DNA of 64,000 nucleotides from Pseudobutyrivibrio sp. MD2005. GTDB lineage: Bacteria; Bacillota; Clostridia; Lachnospirales; Lachnospiraceae. The position numbers and the translations under genes are program-made. Below are positions 42,981 to 52,217 of the stretch, piece after piece. Under the pieces are notes generated by a model. The model was not told the DNA's origin. It did not search any database and saw only the letters and a list, made by a program, of their open reading frames with translations. Every line of letters starts with the position of its first letter. The stretch's first letter is position 1. The stretch spans positions 216,592 through 280,591 of the forward strand of contig NZ_KK211359.1 in the NCBI RefSeq assembly GCF_000621865.1, in the 5' to 3' direction.

Positions 42981-45590
42981 GTGGCAGAATACACTCCAAT
43001 GATGCAGGAGTATCTTAAGACAAAAGCTGAATATGAAGATTGTATCTTATTTTATCGCCTTGGCGATTTCTATGAGATGTTTTTTGAGGATGCCAAGGAG
43101 GCATCTAGGGTATTAGAGCTCACTCTTACTGGTAAATCCTGCGGTGCTGAAGAAAAGGCTCCTATGTGTGGCGTTCCTTTTCATTCGGCAGATACATACA
43201 TTAATCGTCTGGTTGCAAGAGGCTATAAGGTGGCTATTTGCGAGCAGGTAGAAGATCCAAAAGAGGCAAAGGGCCTTGTAAAACGTGAAGTTATAAGAGT
43301 TGTCACACCTGGTACCAATATCGATCAGCTTGCATTAGATGAAGGCAGTAACAATTACATCATGTCCTTGATCTACAATAAAGGGATCTTTGGTATTGCT
43401 TCTTGTGATGTTTCAACAGCTGACTTTTTCCTTACAGAGGTCGACAGTACACGTAAGCTTATTGACGAGCTATATAGATTTAACCCTGCGGAGATTATTT
43501 ACAACAAATCTCTATATGAATCAGGAATAGATATAACTGATGTAGCTGAAAAGCTTACTTGTTCTCTTACACAGTTGGATGAGTCATATTTTGACGATGC
43601 ACTTACAACTCGAGAGATTTTGACGCATTATAAAGCTCATTCTCTCGAAGGACTTGGCTTAATTGATTTTTCAGTTGGAAAGACCAGTGCTGGTGCACTC
43701 TTAATCTATTTAAAGGAGACCCAAAAGTCTGAGCTTTCTCATTTGACGCACATCACTCCATATACAGATGGTAAGTTTATGCTTATTGACAGCTCTACAA
43801 GACGAAACTTAGAGCTAACTGAAACAATGCGAGATAAGCAAAAGAGAGGTTCACTTCTTTGGGTTCTTGATAAGACAAAGACAGCCATGGGTGCCAGACA
43901 GCTCAAATCTTTCATCGAACAGCCATTGCTATCAGTAGATGAAATTATTAAGCGTCAGGATGCAATTGAAGAAATCAATGGGGCATTAATTGATAGAGAA
44001 GAGCTTAGAGAGTACCTTACATCGGTTTACGATTTAGAGAGACTTATCACTAAAATTACATATCAATCAGCAAATCCAAGAGATTTAATCGCCTTTAAAC
44101 AATCTATAGGAATGCTTTCTCCTATAAAATCATTGCTTAATGGTTTCCATTGTCATTTGTTTAATGAGTTAAATAACAACATCGATGACTTAAAGGATCT
44201 ATATACTCTTATTGATGCTGCTATTATAGATGAGCCTCCAATTTCTTCTCGCGACGGAGATATAATTAAATCTACATATAATGATGAGGTAGCCCGACTT
44301 CGAAGCGCAAAGGTTGACGGCAAGAAATGGCTAGCTGATTTAGTAGAGAAAGAAAAAGAAAAGACCGGAATCAGTAATCTTAAAGTTAAATTTAATAAAG
44401 TCTTCGGATTCTATTTAGAAGTAACAAACTCATATAAAGATATGGTGCCAGACTACTATATACGTAAGCAGACACTTGTTAATGCTGAACGCTATTATAC
44501 TCCTGAGCTAAAAGAGCTGGAGGACAGCATATTAGGTGCAGAAGATAGACTTAACACAATCGAGTATGAGTTCTTCAAAACAGTACGAGATACTATCGCT
44601 GCAGAGGTTGATAGAATTCAGATTAGCGCCAAAGCAATTGCTGTATTAGATGCAATTATCTCTATGGCTGTTGTTTCTGAAAAGAATCATTATATTAAAC
44701 CTATAATTAATAACCGTGGTGTTATTGATATTAAGGATGGTCGCCATCCTGTTGTAGAGCAGATGATAAATGCAGACCAGTTTATATCAAATGATTGTTA
44801 TTTGGATCTCGATAATAACACAATTGCTATTATTACTGGTCCAAATATGGCAGGTAAATCTACTTACATGAGACAGATAGCTCTCATTGTACTTATGGCT
44901 CAGATAGGCTGTTATGTTCCAGCGGGCAGTGCCACAATTGGTGTAGTAGATAGAATTTTTACTCGTGTAGGAGCTTCAGACGATTTATCTACTGGACAGT
45001 CTACTTTCATGGTAGAGATGAATGAAGTGGCGAATATCTTGCATAACGCTACCAATAAATCTCTTTTGATTCTTGATGAAATAGGAAGAGGAACATCTAC
45101 TTACGATGGTCTTTCTATTGCATGGGCAGTTGTGGAGCATGTTGCTTATAACATTGGAGCCAAGACATTATTTGCTACTCATTACCACGAGCTTACTGAA
45201 TTGGAAGGACAGCTCAAGGGCGTTCATAATTATTGCATCGCAGTTCAGGAGCTTGGAGAGGATATTATTTTCTTAAGAAAAATCATTTCTGGAGGGGCCG
45301 ATCAAAGTTATGGTATTCAGGTAGCAAGACTTGCAGGTCTTCCAGAGGAAGTGCTATCAAGAGCAAGAACTATCGTTAATTCTTTAAATGATAATGATAT
45401 TGCCGCTGTGTCTGATAGAATTGCACTTCAGGAATCGCTTGAAGAAAGACTTAAAAGTGTAGAAGGTACATCAGTTTCAGAAAAAGACTTAAGCATTATT
45501 TCAGAACTAAAATCTCTGGATGTGACTAAAATCACACCTTTAGAGGCAATGAATATTTTGTTTGATTTTCATAACAGGGTTGGAGAATAA
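42981..45590 (+). CDS. mutS: DNA mismatch repair protein MutS
   Basis: Recognises mismatches and small loops and recruits MutL. The 869-residue product has the mismatch-binding Phe-x-Glu motif in RLGDFYEMFFEDA near residue 32, connector, lever and clamp domains, and a C-terminal ABC-type ATPase with GPNMAGKSTYMRQ and DEIGRGTSTYDG. GTG 42981 is chosen over GTG 42969 because AGGTGGG at 42967-42973 is correctly spaced only for the former. It ends overlapping mutL by one base. Confidence 0.97.
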   Translation: MAEYTPMMQEYLKTKAEYEDCILFYRLGDFYEMFFEDAKEASRVLELTLTGKSCGAEEKAPMCGVPFHSADTYINRLVARGYKVAICEQVEDPKEAKGLVKREVIRVVTPGTNIDQLALDEGSNNYIMSLIYNKGIFGIASCDVSTADFFLTEVDSTRKLIDELYRFNPAEIIYNKSLYESGIDITDVAEKLTCSLTQLDESYFDDALTTREILTHYKAHSLEGLGLIDFSVGKTSAGALLIYLKETQKSELSHLTHITPYTDGKFMLIDSSTRRNLELTETMRDKQKRGSLLWVLDKTKTAMGARQLKSFIEQPLLSVDEIIKRQDAIEEINGALIDREELREYLTSVYDLERLITKITYQSANPRDLIAFKQSIGMLSPIKSLLNGFHCHLFNELNNNIDDLKDLYTLIDAAIIDEPPISSRDGDIIKSTYNDEVARLRSAKVDGKKWLADLVEKEKEKTGISNLKVKFNKVFGFYLEVTNSYKDMVPDYYIRKQTLVNAERYYTPELKELEDSILGAEDRLNTIEYEFFKTVRDTIAAEVDRIQISAKAIAVLDAIISMAVVSEKNHYIKPIINNRGVIDIKDGRHPVVEQMINADQFISNDCYLDLDNNTIAIITGPNMAGKSTYMRQIALIVLMAQIGCYVPAGSATIGVVDRIFTRVGASDDLSTGQSTFMVEMNEVANILHNATNKSLLILDEIGRGTSTYDGLSIAWAVVEHVAYNIGAKTLFATHYHELTELEGQLKGVHNYCIAVQELGEDIIFLRKIISGGADQSYGIQVARLAGLPEEVLSRARTIVNSLNDNDIAAVSDRIALQESLEERLKSVEGTSVSEKDLSIISELKSLDVTKITPLEAMNILFDFHNRVGE

Positions 45591-47527
45591 TGGGAAAAAT
45601 AAACATATTAAGCCAAGAAACTATAGATAAGATAGCTGCTGGCGAGGTTGTTGAAAGACCTGCCAGTGTTGCAAAGGAGCTTATTGAAAACAGTATTGAT
45701 GCTGGAGCCACTGCGATTTCTGTTGAAATCAAAGGTGGTGGAATAGAGTATCTTAGAATCACTGACAATGGAAGCGGCATTGAAAAAGACCAAATCAAGG
45801 TAGCATTTTTGAGACACTCCACAAGCAAAATCGAATCTGCTGAAGATTTGGCTAATGTCAGATCCTTGGGCTTCAGAGGTGAAGCTTTATCAAGTATATC
45901 AGCGGTTGCTAAAGTAGAGCTTATCACCAAAACAAAAGATTCTCTATTAGGCGCCAGTTACATAATCGAAGGGGCAAAAGAGATTGGGCTTAATGACATA
46001 GGAGCACCTGATGGAACTACATTTATTGTGCGTCAGCTTTTCTACAACACACCGGCCAGAAAGAAGTTTCTTAAATCAGAAAGTACCGAGGGGAGCTATG
46101 TTTTTGATGTCGTCGAGCATCTTGCATTGTCTCACCCTGAGATTTCTTTTAAGTTTTTACTTAATGGCAAGGAAAAGCTTATTACATCAGGTAATGGTTC
46201 CCTTTCGGATACAATTTATCAGCTTTTTGGTAGACAGATAGCATCAAACATTCTTGATATCGAATATGTTGGTGAAGATTTCAAAATCAATGGTTTTATC
46301 GGACAATCTGTTATAGCCCGTGGCAATCGTGCTTTTGAACACTTCTTTGTTAATAATCGATATATCAAGAGCAATAATTTATCAAGAGCATGCGAGGAAG
46401 GTTATTACGGCTTTTTAATGGGTCATCAATATCCATTTTTTGTCATAAATATCAATTTTGATGATGCTGCCGTAGATGTAAATGTTCATCCTACAAAGCA
46501 GGAAGTTCGTTTCGAAAATGAAGCGGTCATCCTTGAAGCTCTGACAAAAACAATAAATAATCGTCTTAGACGCAGAGAAGATGTGCTTGAAGCTCATGTG
46601 GAAGAGCCTAAAGCTGAGGTAAAGCCTATTGTTGAAGTTGCAACAGAAGTAGTAACTACTCCTGTTGTTGAAGAAGATACAGAAGAAAAAGCTGTCAGTG
46701 ATAAAAAAGATTACACTGATGTAACTGAAGCTGTAACTTATGAATCTAAAAAAGCTGCTCCAGAGCCAGAGGTAATTCCTCCGTCAAAAATCAAAATGCC
46801 AGAACCTTTCGAAAGAGATAGACTGGAGCAAATAAAAGCAAAGGTTACACAGCAGATTCGTCAGGATACACCTTATGAGAAAAAATTTGCTGAGAAAAAC
46901 AGAGGTGGAGCCCAATATGAGCAAATCAGCTTTCTTCAGAAGGAAGCCGTTAAAGAGCACAAGATTATAGGGCAGGTTTTTGATACATATTGGATAATTG
47001 AATACGATAAAAAAATGTATATTATTGATCAGCATGCAGCGCATGAAAAGGTGCTCTTCGAGAAGTTTATGGCTGAACTGAAAAATAATGATATGACCTC
47101 TCAGATGATTAGCCCACCTGTTATTGTATCCCTTACACCACAGGATATACTTTTATTTGAAAACTATCAGGAAGCCTTTGAAAAGATTGGATTTAGGGTT
47201 GAATCTTTTGGAGGTAATGAATTAGCTATAAACGGTGTCCCAGGAAATATGCTAAATCTAGATCCTAAAGCTTTATTTATGGAAATTCTTTCTGATTGCA
47301 ATAGCTTTAAGGCATCTGATTCCTTTGACATGATTGTGGAAAGGGTTGCATCTATTTCTTGTAAGGCTGCCGTAAAAGGAAACAATCGTCTTTCTCTACC
47401 TGAGATTAAGACGTTAATCGATGATTTATTAGATCTTGAAAACCCATATCATTGTCCTCATGGTCGTCCAACCATGATTTCATTTTCAGAATATGAGTTA
47501 GGAAAGAAATTTAAAAGGATTGTTTAA
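45590..47527 (+). CDS. mutL: DNA mismatch repair protein MutL
   Basis: GHKL ATPase that couples MutS to downstream repair. The 645-residue product has the N-terminal motifs NSIDAGAT, DNGSGI and GFRGEALSSI within 105 residues, and the transducer domain with HVNPTKQEVRF (here NVHPTKQEVRF) near 300. An acidic linker (about 335-430) follows and the C-terminal dimerisation domain starts near 460. The metal-site sequence DQHAAHEKVLFE near 483 and the CPHGRP motif near 625 show the endonuclease type of MutL. It overlaps both mutS and miaA start/stop bases. Confidence 0.97.
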   Translation: MGKINILSQETIDKIAAGEVVERPASVAKELIENSIDAGATAISVEIKGGGIEYLRITDNGSGIEKDQIKVAFLRHSTSKIESAEDLANVRSLGFRGEALSSISAVAKVELITKTKDSLLGASYIIEGAKEIGLNDIGAPDGTTFIVRQLFYNTPARKKFLKSESTEGSYVFDVVEHLALSHPEISFKFLLNGKEKLITSGNGSLSDTIYQLFGRQIASNILDIEYVGEDFKINGFIGQSVIARGNRAFEHFFVNNRYIKSNNLSRACEEGYYGFLMGHQYPFFVININFDDAAVDVNVHPTKQEVRFENEAVILEALTKTINNRLRRREDVLEAHVEEPKAEVKPIVEVATEVVTTPVVEEDTEEKAVSDKKDYTDVTEAVTYESKKAAPEPEVIPPSKIKMPEPFERDRLEQIKAKVTQQIRQDTPYEKKFAEKNRGGAQYEQISFLQKEAVKEHKIIGQVFDTYWIIEYDKKMYIIDQHAAHEKVLFEKFMAELKNNDMTSQMISPPVIVSLTPQDILLFENYQEAFEKIGFRVESFGGNELAINGVPGNMLNLDPKALFMEILSDCNSFKASDSFDMIVERVASISCKAAVKGNNRLSLPEIKTLIDDLLDLENPYHCPHGRPTMISFSEYELGKKFKRIV

Positions 47528-48474
47528 TGAAAAACTTAGTTGTATTAACAGGTCCTACAGCTGTTGGAAAAACATCACTTTCAATTAATCTCGCCAAGCA
47601 ACTTAATGGCGAGATTATTTCTGCTGATTCCATGCAGGTGTATAAAGGAATGGATATTGGAACTGCAAAAATCACTAAGGCTGAAATGGATGGCGTAACA
47701 CATCATCTCATAGATATTATTGAGCCTACTGAGGATTTTCATGTCGCAAGATTTAAAGAGCTTGTGGAAGAGGCTATAGATAAAATCTACGCAAAAGGGA
47801 AGCTTCCTATCATTTGTGGTGGCACTGGATTTTATATACAAGCTATTCTTTACGATATTGATTTTTCGGGCAACGAAATTGATAAAACTTACAGAGAAAA
47901 GCTTGAGTGTTTTGCTGATGCACACGGTAACGAAGCATTACATCAAAAGCTTTTGGAAGTAGATGAAGAATCAGCTCTTAAAATTCCAGCAGCCAATAGA
48001 AAAAGAGTGATTAGAGCTTTAGAGTACTTTCATCAGACCGGTGAAAAGTTTTCTGAGTATAATGCCACACAGCGTGAGAAAAAAAGTCCTTACAATTTCG
48101 CATATTTTGTACTAAATGATGATAGAGATTTGTTGTATAATCGCATAGATAAACGAGTAGATATCATGATGGAGCAAGGGCTTTTAGAAGAAGTTAAAGG
48201 CCTTATAGATGCAGGTCTCAAAAGAGGCATGACTGCTATGGATGGCATCGGTTATAAAGAGATATTAGATTATTATGAGGGTAATCTTTCGTTAGAAGAG
48301 GCTGTAGAGCTTATAAAAAAGAAATCTCGAAATTATGCAAAGCGTCAGCTTACATGGTTTAGAAGAGAGAAAGATGTAGTGTGGGTAGATAAAACAATTT
48401 ATAAATCTACCGAAGATCAGCTGGAATTTATAAAAGAAACCCTAAAGAAGAAAGGAATTATAGAAAGTGTTTGA
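47527..48474 (+). CDS. miaA: tRNA dimethylallyltransferase
   Basis: Adds the dimethylallyl group to A37 of tRNAs that read UNN codons. The 315-residue product has P-loop GPTAVGKTSLSI near 8-19, the SADSMQVYKGMDIGTAK block near 33-49, and GGTGFY near 98. The mutS-mutL-miaA order is common. In many Firmicutes hfq follows; here the methionine gamma-lyase-like gene overlaps miaA by 8 bases instead. Confidence 0.97.
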   Translation: MKNLVVLTGPTAVGKTSLSINLAKQLNGEIISADSMQVYKGMDIGTAKITKAEMDGVTHHLIDIIEPTEDFHVARFKELVEEAIDKIYAKGKLPIICGGTGFYIQAILYDIDFSGNEIDKTYREKLECFADAHGNEALHQKLLEVDEESALKIPAANRKRVIRALEYFHQTGEKFSEYNATQREKKSPYNFAYFVLNDDRDLLYNRIDKRVDIMMEQGLLEEVKGLIDAGLKRGMTAMDGIGYKEILDYYEGNLSLEEAVELIKKKSRNYAKRQLTWFRREKDVVWVDKTIYKSTEDQLEFIKETLKKKGIIESV

Positions 48475-49753
48475 GATTTACAAGAATTTTGATATTTCAA
48501 AAGAGGTCTATGACTATGGCGAAAACATCTTAAATGACCTTAAAGAACGTTTTAATGAAATAGATAAAGTTGCCGAATACAATCAGCTTAAGGTTTTAAA
48601 AGCTATGCAGGAGCATAAGGTTGCTGCAGAATGCTTTAATACCTCTACTGGTTATGGCTATGATGATGTTGGAAGAGATACACTTGAAAAAGTTTACGCA
48701 TCAGTCTTCAAAACAGAAGATGCACTTGTCAGACCACAAATCACTTGTGGTACTCATGCACTTGCACTTGCTCTCATGAGCAACCTTCGTCCTGGTGATG
48801 AATTACTTTCACCAGTAGGCAAGCCATACGATACACTTGAAGAAGTAATCGGTATTCGCCCATCAAATGGCTCTCTTGCTGAATATGGAATTACTTATAC
48901 TCAGGTAGATTTGCTTGAGGATGGTGGTTTTGATTTTGATGGTATCAAAGCTGCAATCAATGAGAAGACAAAGCTTGTAACAATTCAGCGTTCAAAGGGC
49001 TACGCCAACAGACCAACACTTTCAGTCGAAAGAATTGGTGAGCTTATTTCATTTATAAAGGGCATTAAGCCAGATGTTATCTGTATGGTAGATAATTGTT
49101 ACGGCGAGTTTGTTGAGACAATCGAGCCTACTGAAGTGGGGGCCGATATGTGTGTTGGTTCTCTTATTAAAAATCCAGGTGGCGGACTTGCACCAATCGG
49201 TGGCTATATCGTTGGAACAAAGGCTTGTGTCGAAAACGCAGCTCATCGCTTGACTTCCCCAGGACTTGGAAAAGAAGTTGGAGCTTCACTTGGCATCATG
49301 CAGTCTTTCTATCAGGGATTCTTCCTTGCTCCAACAGTAGTAGCTGGAGCTTTAAAGGGTGCAATCTTTGCAGCAAATGTATATGAAAAGCTAGGCTTCT
49401 TATGCATTCCAAATTCAACAGAACCAAGATTTGATATTATTCAGGCTGTTTCGTTCCTTAAGCCAGAAGGCTTAATCGCATTTTGCGAAGGAATTCAGGC
49501 TGCAGCTCCTGTAGATTCTTACGTAACACCTGAACCATGGGATATGCCAGGCTATGACAGTCAGGTTATTATGGCTGCAGGAGCTTTTGTTCAGGGTTCT
49601 TCTATAGAGTTGTCTGCGGATGGACCACTTAGACCTCCATATACAGCATTTTTCCAGGGCGGTTTAACATGGAATCATGCAAAGCTTGGAATTCTTAAGT
49701 CATTACAAAAACTAGTTGATGCTTGCCTTGTGAACAAATCACAACTGTGTTAA
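48467..49753 (+). CDS. Methionine gamma-lyase-like PLP enzyme (YnbB family)
   Basis: A 428-residue PLP-dependent protein of the family annotated as methionine gamma-lyase or aluminium resistance protein, related to cystathionine enzymes. The PLP lysine is in GSLIKNPGGGLAPIGGY near residues 230-246, and VDNCYGEFVE holds the preceding Asp. The true reaction is not established for most members. It starts with GTG 48467 inside miaA, a typical neighbourhood for ynbB. Its 3' end contains the mreB promoter. Confidence 0.88.
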   Translation: MFEIYKNFDISKEVYDYGENILNDLKERFNEIDKVAEYNQLKVLKAMQEHKVAAECFNTSTGYGYDDVGRDTLEKVYASVFKTEDALVRPQITCGTHALALALMSNLRPGDELLSPVGKPYDTLEEVIGIRPSNGSLAEYGITYTQVDLLEDGGFDFDGIKAAINEKTKLVTIQRSKGYANRPTLSVERIGELISFIKGIKPDVICMVDNCYGEFVETIEPTEVGADMCVGSLIKNPGGGLAPIGGYIVGTKACVENAAHRLTSPGLGKEVGASLGIMQSFYQGFFLAPTVVAGALKGAIFAANVYEKLGFLCIPNSTEPRFDIIQAVSFLKPEGLIAFCEGIQAAAPVDSYVTPEPWDMPGYDSQVIMAAGAFVQGSSIELSADGPLRPPYTAFFQGGLTWNHAKLGILKSLQKLVDACLVNKSQLC

Positions 49754-49756
49754 AAT
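49728..49756 (+). promoter_or_regulatory. mre operon promoter with TTGTGA-N5-TCACAA palindrome
   Basis: -35 TTGTGA (49728-49733), 17-bp spacer, -10 TAAAAT (49751-49756), straddling the stop codon of the preceding gene. An inverted repeat TTGTGA (49728-49733) / TCACAA (49739-49744) covers the -35, which suggests an operator of unknown regulator. Confidence 0.6.
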
Positions 49757-49791
49757 TTTGCTGTTGAATATTTTTAAGTTGGAGGAGAATT

Positions 49792-50805
49792 ATGGCCAAT
49801 TCATTTGGTATTGATATTGGAACTCAGAATCTCAAAGTTTTCAGTGGTTCAAATAATCAAATTACTAATATAAAAAATGCAATCGCAATCGTAAATAAAA
49901 ATCAAATGTATGCTTACGGAGATAGCGCATATTCAATGCATGAGAAGGCACCTGAGTCTATTCAGGTTTCTTTCCCAATCGTTTCCGGAGTTATCGCAGA
50001 TTTTGATAATATGCAAACAATGCTTTTTGAGGTATTGGAGCACGATTTAAAAGGCAAGATAAAGGGCAGTGATATTGTTGTTGCTGTTCCTACAGATATT
50101 ACAGAGGTAGAGAAAAAGGCATTTGCAGATTTATTCAGCAAATCTAAGAATAAGCCTCATTCAGTTCGTATATGCGAAAAGCCAATTGCTAGTGCAATCG
50201 GTATGGGCATCGATGTATCTGAGCCTACAGGTGTTATGGTTGTAGATTTAGGTGCTGACACAACAGAAATCTCTGTCATTTCTCTTGGTGGTCTTGTTTT
50301 ATCAGAGCTTCTTCCATTTGGTGGCAATCAGATTGATGAGTCTATCGTTACATATCTCAAGAGAAACTATAATCTTGTAATCGGACAGAAAACTGCAAAG
50401 CAGCTTAAGGAAGAAATCGGTTCTGCAATAGAGGGCAGAGGAGAGAAGCTTACAGTTGTTGGTCGTGACGTCGTTAGTGGTTTACCAATAGAAATGGAAA
50501 TCGAAAGCGATGTTATTTACAATGCAATCCGCAGCGATCTTGAAAGCTTCTGTACAAATGTTAAGCTTATCCTTGAAAAGGTTCCACCAGAGCTAGCAAA
50601 GGATATTGTACATGCAGGTATCTATCTTACAGGTGGTACATCAAAGCTTTACCAGCTCACTGAGTTATTTTCACAGGTTACAAACATCAAGGTTAACGCT
50701 TTTGATGAGCCTCAGGAATCATGTGTTCGCGGTCTTGGTCAGGTTCTTTCTGATGCCAAGTTCAAGACATATGGTTATAGTATGAAAACAAGAATTTTTA
50801 AATAA
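49792..50805 (+). CDS. mreB: Rod shape-determining protein MreB/Mbl
   Basis: Bacterial actin that guides side-wall peptidoglycan synthesis. The 337-residue product has actin phosphate-1 IDIGTQNLKVF near residue 6, phosphate-2 VVDLGADTTEISVISLGG near 147-164, and adenosine motif ITLTGG-like IYLTGGTSKL near 281. The usual DIGGGTTE reads DLGADTTE, so this may be an Mbl/MreBH-type paralogue; another mreB may exist elsewhere. It is the first gene of mreB-mreC-mreD-PBP2 and is preceded by GGAGGAG. Confidence 0.95.
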   Translation: MANSFGIDIGTQNLKVFSGSNNQITNIKNAIAIVNKNQMYAYGDSAYSMHEKAPESIQVSFPIVSGVIADFDNMQTMLFEVLEHDLKGKIKGSDIVVAVPTDITEVEKKAFADLFSKSKNKPHSVRICEKPIASAIGMGIDVSEPTGVMVVDLGADTTEISVISLGGLVLSELLPFGGNQIDESIVTYLKRNYNLVIGQKTAKQLKEEIGSAIEGRGEKLTVVGRDVVSGLPIEMEIESDVIYNAIRSDLESFCTNVKLILEKVPPELAKDIVHAGIYLTGGTSKLYQLTELFSQVTNIKVNAFDEPQESCVRGLGQVLSDAKFKTYGYSMKTRIFK

Positions 50806-50815
50806 TTGAGGGCTT

Positions 50816-51679
50816 ATGAGACAAAGAAAAGCAGGTGGAGGAGTTCCAAGTAAATATTTGCTCATGATTCTTTCCATTATTTGCATAATGCTCTTATTCT
50901 TCAGCTATTCTACCGGTTTTACTGGTGGACCACTTTTGACTATTTCCAACCACATCTTTATTCCTATGCAAAAGGGTATAGATTTCATTGGAAGTACAAT
51001 TGCTATTTCATCAGCAGATACCAAAACAAAAGAGGAATTAGTTAAAGAAAACGAAGAGCTTCAGAAGCAAGTGGAAGATTTAAATGCTTCTATTAGCAAC
51101 TATGAGCTTAAGCTCAAGGAGCTTGATGAACTTCAAGAATTATATGAGCTAGATCAGACTTATTTCGATTACGAAACAACTGGAGCTCGTATAATCGGAA
51201 GAGGAACTTCTAATTGGTTTAACACTTTTACAATAGATAAAGGTTCTAAGGATGGAATCGAAATCAATATGAATGTTATTGCTGATGGCGGTTTAGTAGG
51301 AATCGTTACTTCTGTAGGTGATTCTTACGCCACAGTTAGAGCAATCGTTGACGATACATCCAATGTCAGTGCAACTATCTCATCAACAGAGGATAATTGT
51401 ATTGTATCTGGTTCATTGCAGAGTATGACTTCAGACAATGTAATTCTATTTTCTAACTTAGATGACGATGATGATCAGGTTGCTATTGGTGATGTTGTCA
51501 CTACATCAAATATTTCTGATAAGTATTTGCCAGGTCTTATGATTGGCTATATTTCTTCAGTTTCTTTAGATGAAAATGAATTAACAAAATCTGGAACTAT
51601 TACTCCAGTTGTAGATTTTAAGCACTTATCAGACGTTCTCGTAATTTTGCAGACGAAGGAGTCATATAAAGGTGACTGA
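50816..51679 (+). CDS. mreC: Rod shape-determining protein MreC
   Basis: Bitopic scaffold of the elongasome that links MreB, PBP2 and RodA. The 287-residue product has a basic N-terminus, one membrane helix (about 14-33), a coiled coil (about 70-110, ELVKENEELQKQVEDLNASI) and the two beta-barrel MreC core from about 120 (GRGTSNWFNTFTIDKGSKDGI). Length is typical. It lies 10 bases after mreB and overlaps mreD by 8. Confidence 0.96.
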   Translation: MRQRKAGGGVPSKYLLMILSIICIMLLFFSYSTGFTGGPLLTISNHIFIPMQKGIDFIGSTIAISSADTKTKEELVKENEELQKQVEDLNASISNYELKLKELDELQELYELDQTYFDYETTGARIIGRGTSNWFNTFTIDKGSKDGIEINMNVIADGGLVGIVTSVGDSYATVRAIVDDTSNVSATISSTEDNCIVSGSLQSMTSDNVILFSNLDDDDDQVAIGDVVTTSNISDKYLPGLMIGYISSVSLDENELTKSGTITPVVDFKHLSDVLVILQTKESYKGD

Positions 51680-52217
51680 TTATAAACAATATTTAAGAAG
51701 AATATTGATAATAGCAGCTGTTATTTATGTATGCTTTTTACTTCAAACAAGCATATTTAGCCATTTTCAGCTTGCTAGTGTCACGCCTAATATTCTAGTA
51801 TGCGTAGTTTCCACCTATGGTTTCATGAAGGGGCGGAAGTACGGTATTATCATTGGATTTTGTACAGGACTTTTACTGGATGTATTTTCCGGAAATCTTT
51901 TTGGAATGTACGCCTTGATTTATATGTACATAGGTCTTCTTAACGGTATGTTTCGAAAACAATTCTATGGAGATGATTTACGTCTTCCTATGATACTGAT
52001 AGGCACAAGTGATTTAATCTATGGAATTGTAACATACCTAATTTTATTTGCTATCAGATCTCAGTATGATTTTTCTTATTATTTAATAAATATCATTTTA
52101 CCTGAGGTTGTTTATACTTTACTTGTATCCATTTTTGTTTATTATTTAATACTTCATTTAAACAATTGGGTAGATAAACTCGAAAAGAAAGGTTCTGATA
52201 GAATTGGAAATTATTAA
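51672..52217 (+). CDS. mreD: Rod shape-determining protein MreD
   Basis: A 181-residue integral membrane protein with about five helices, partner of MreC in the elongasome. The NILVCVVSTYGFMKGRKYGIIIGF and GLLLDVFSGNLFGMYAL segments match the family (the Gly-Leu-x-x-Asp turn is typical). The start at 51672 is GTG, inside the end of mreC with AAAGG just upstream. Confidence 0.92.
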   Translation: MTDYKQYLRRILIIAAVIYVCFLLQTSIFSHFQLASVTPNILVCVVSTYGFMKGRKYGIIIGFCTGLLLDVFSGNLFGMYALIYMYIGLLNGMFRKQFYGDDLRLPMILIGTSDLIYGIVTYLILFAIRSQYDFSYYLINIILPEVVYTLLVSIFVYYLILHLNNWVDKLEKKGSDRIGNY

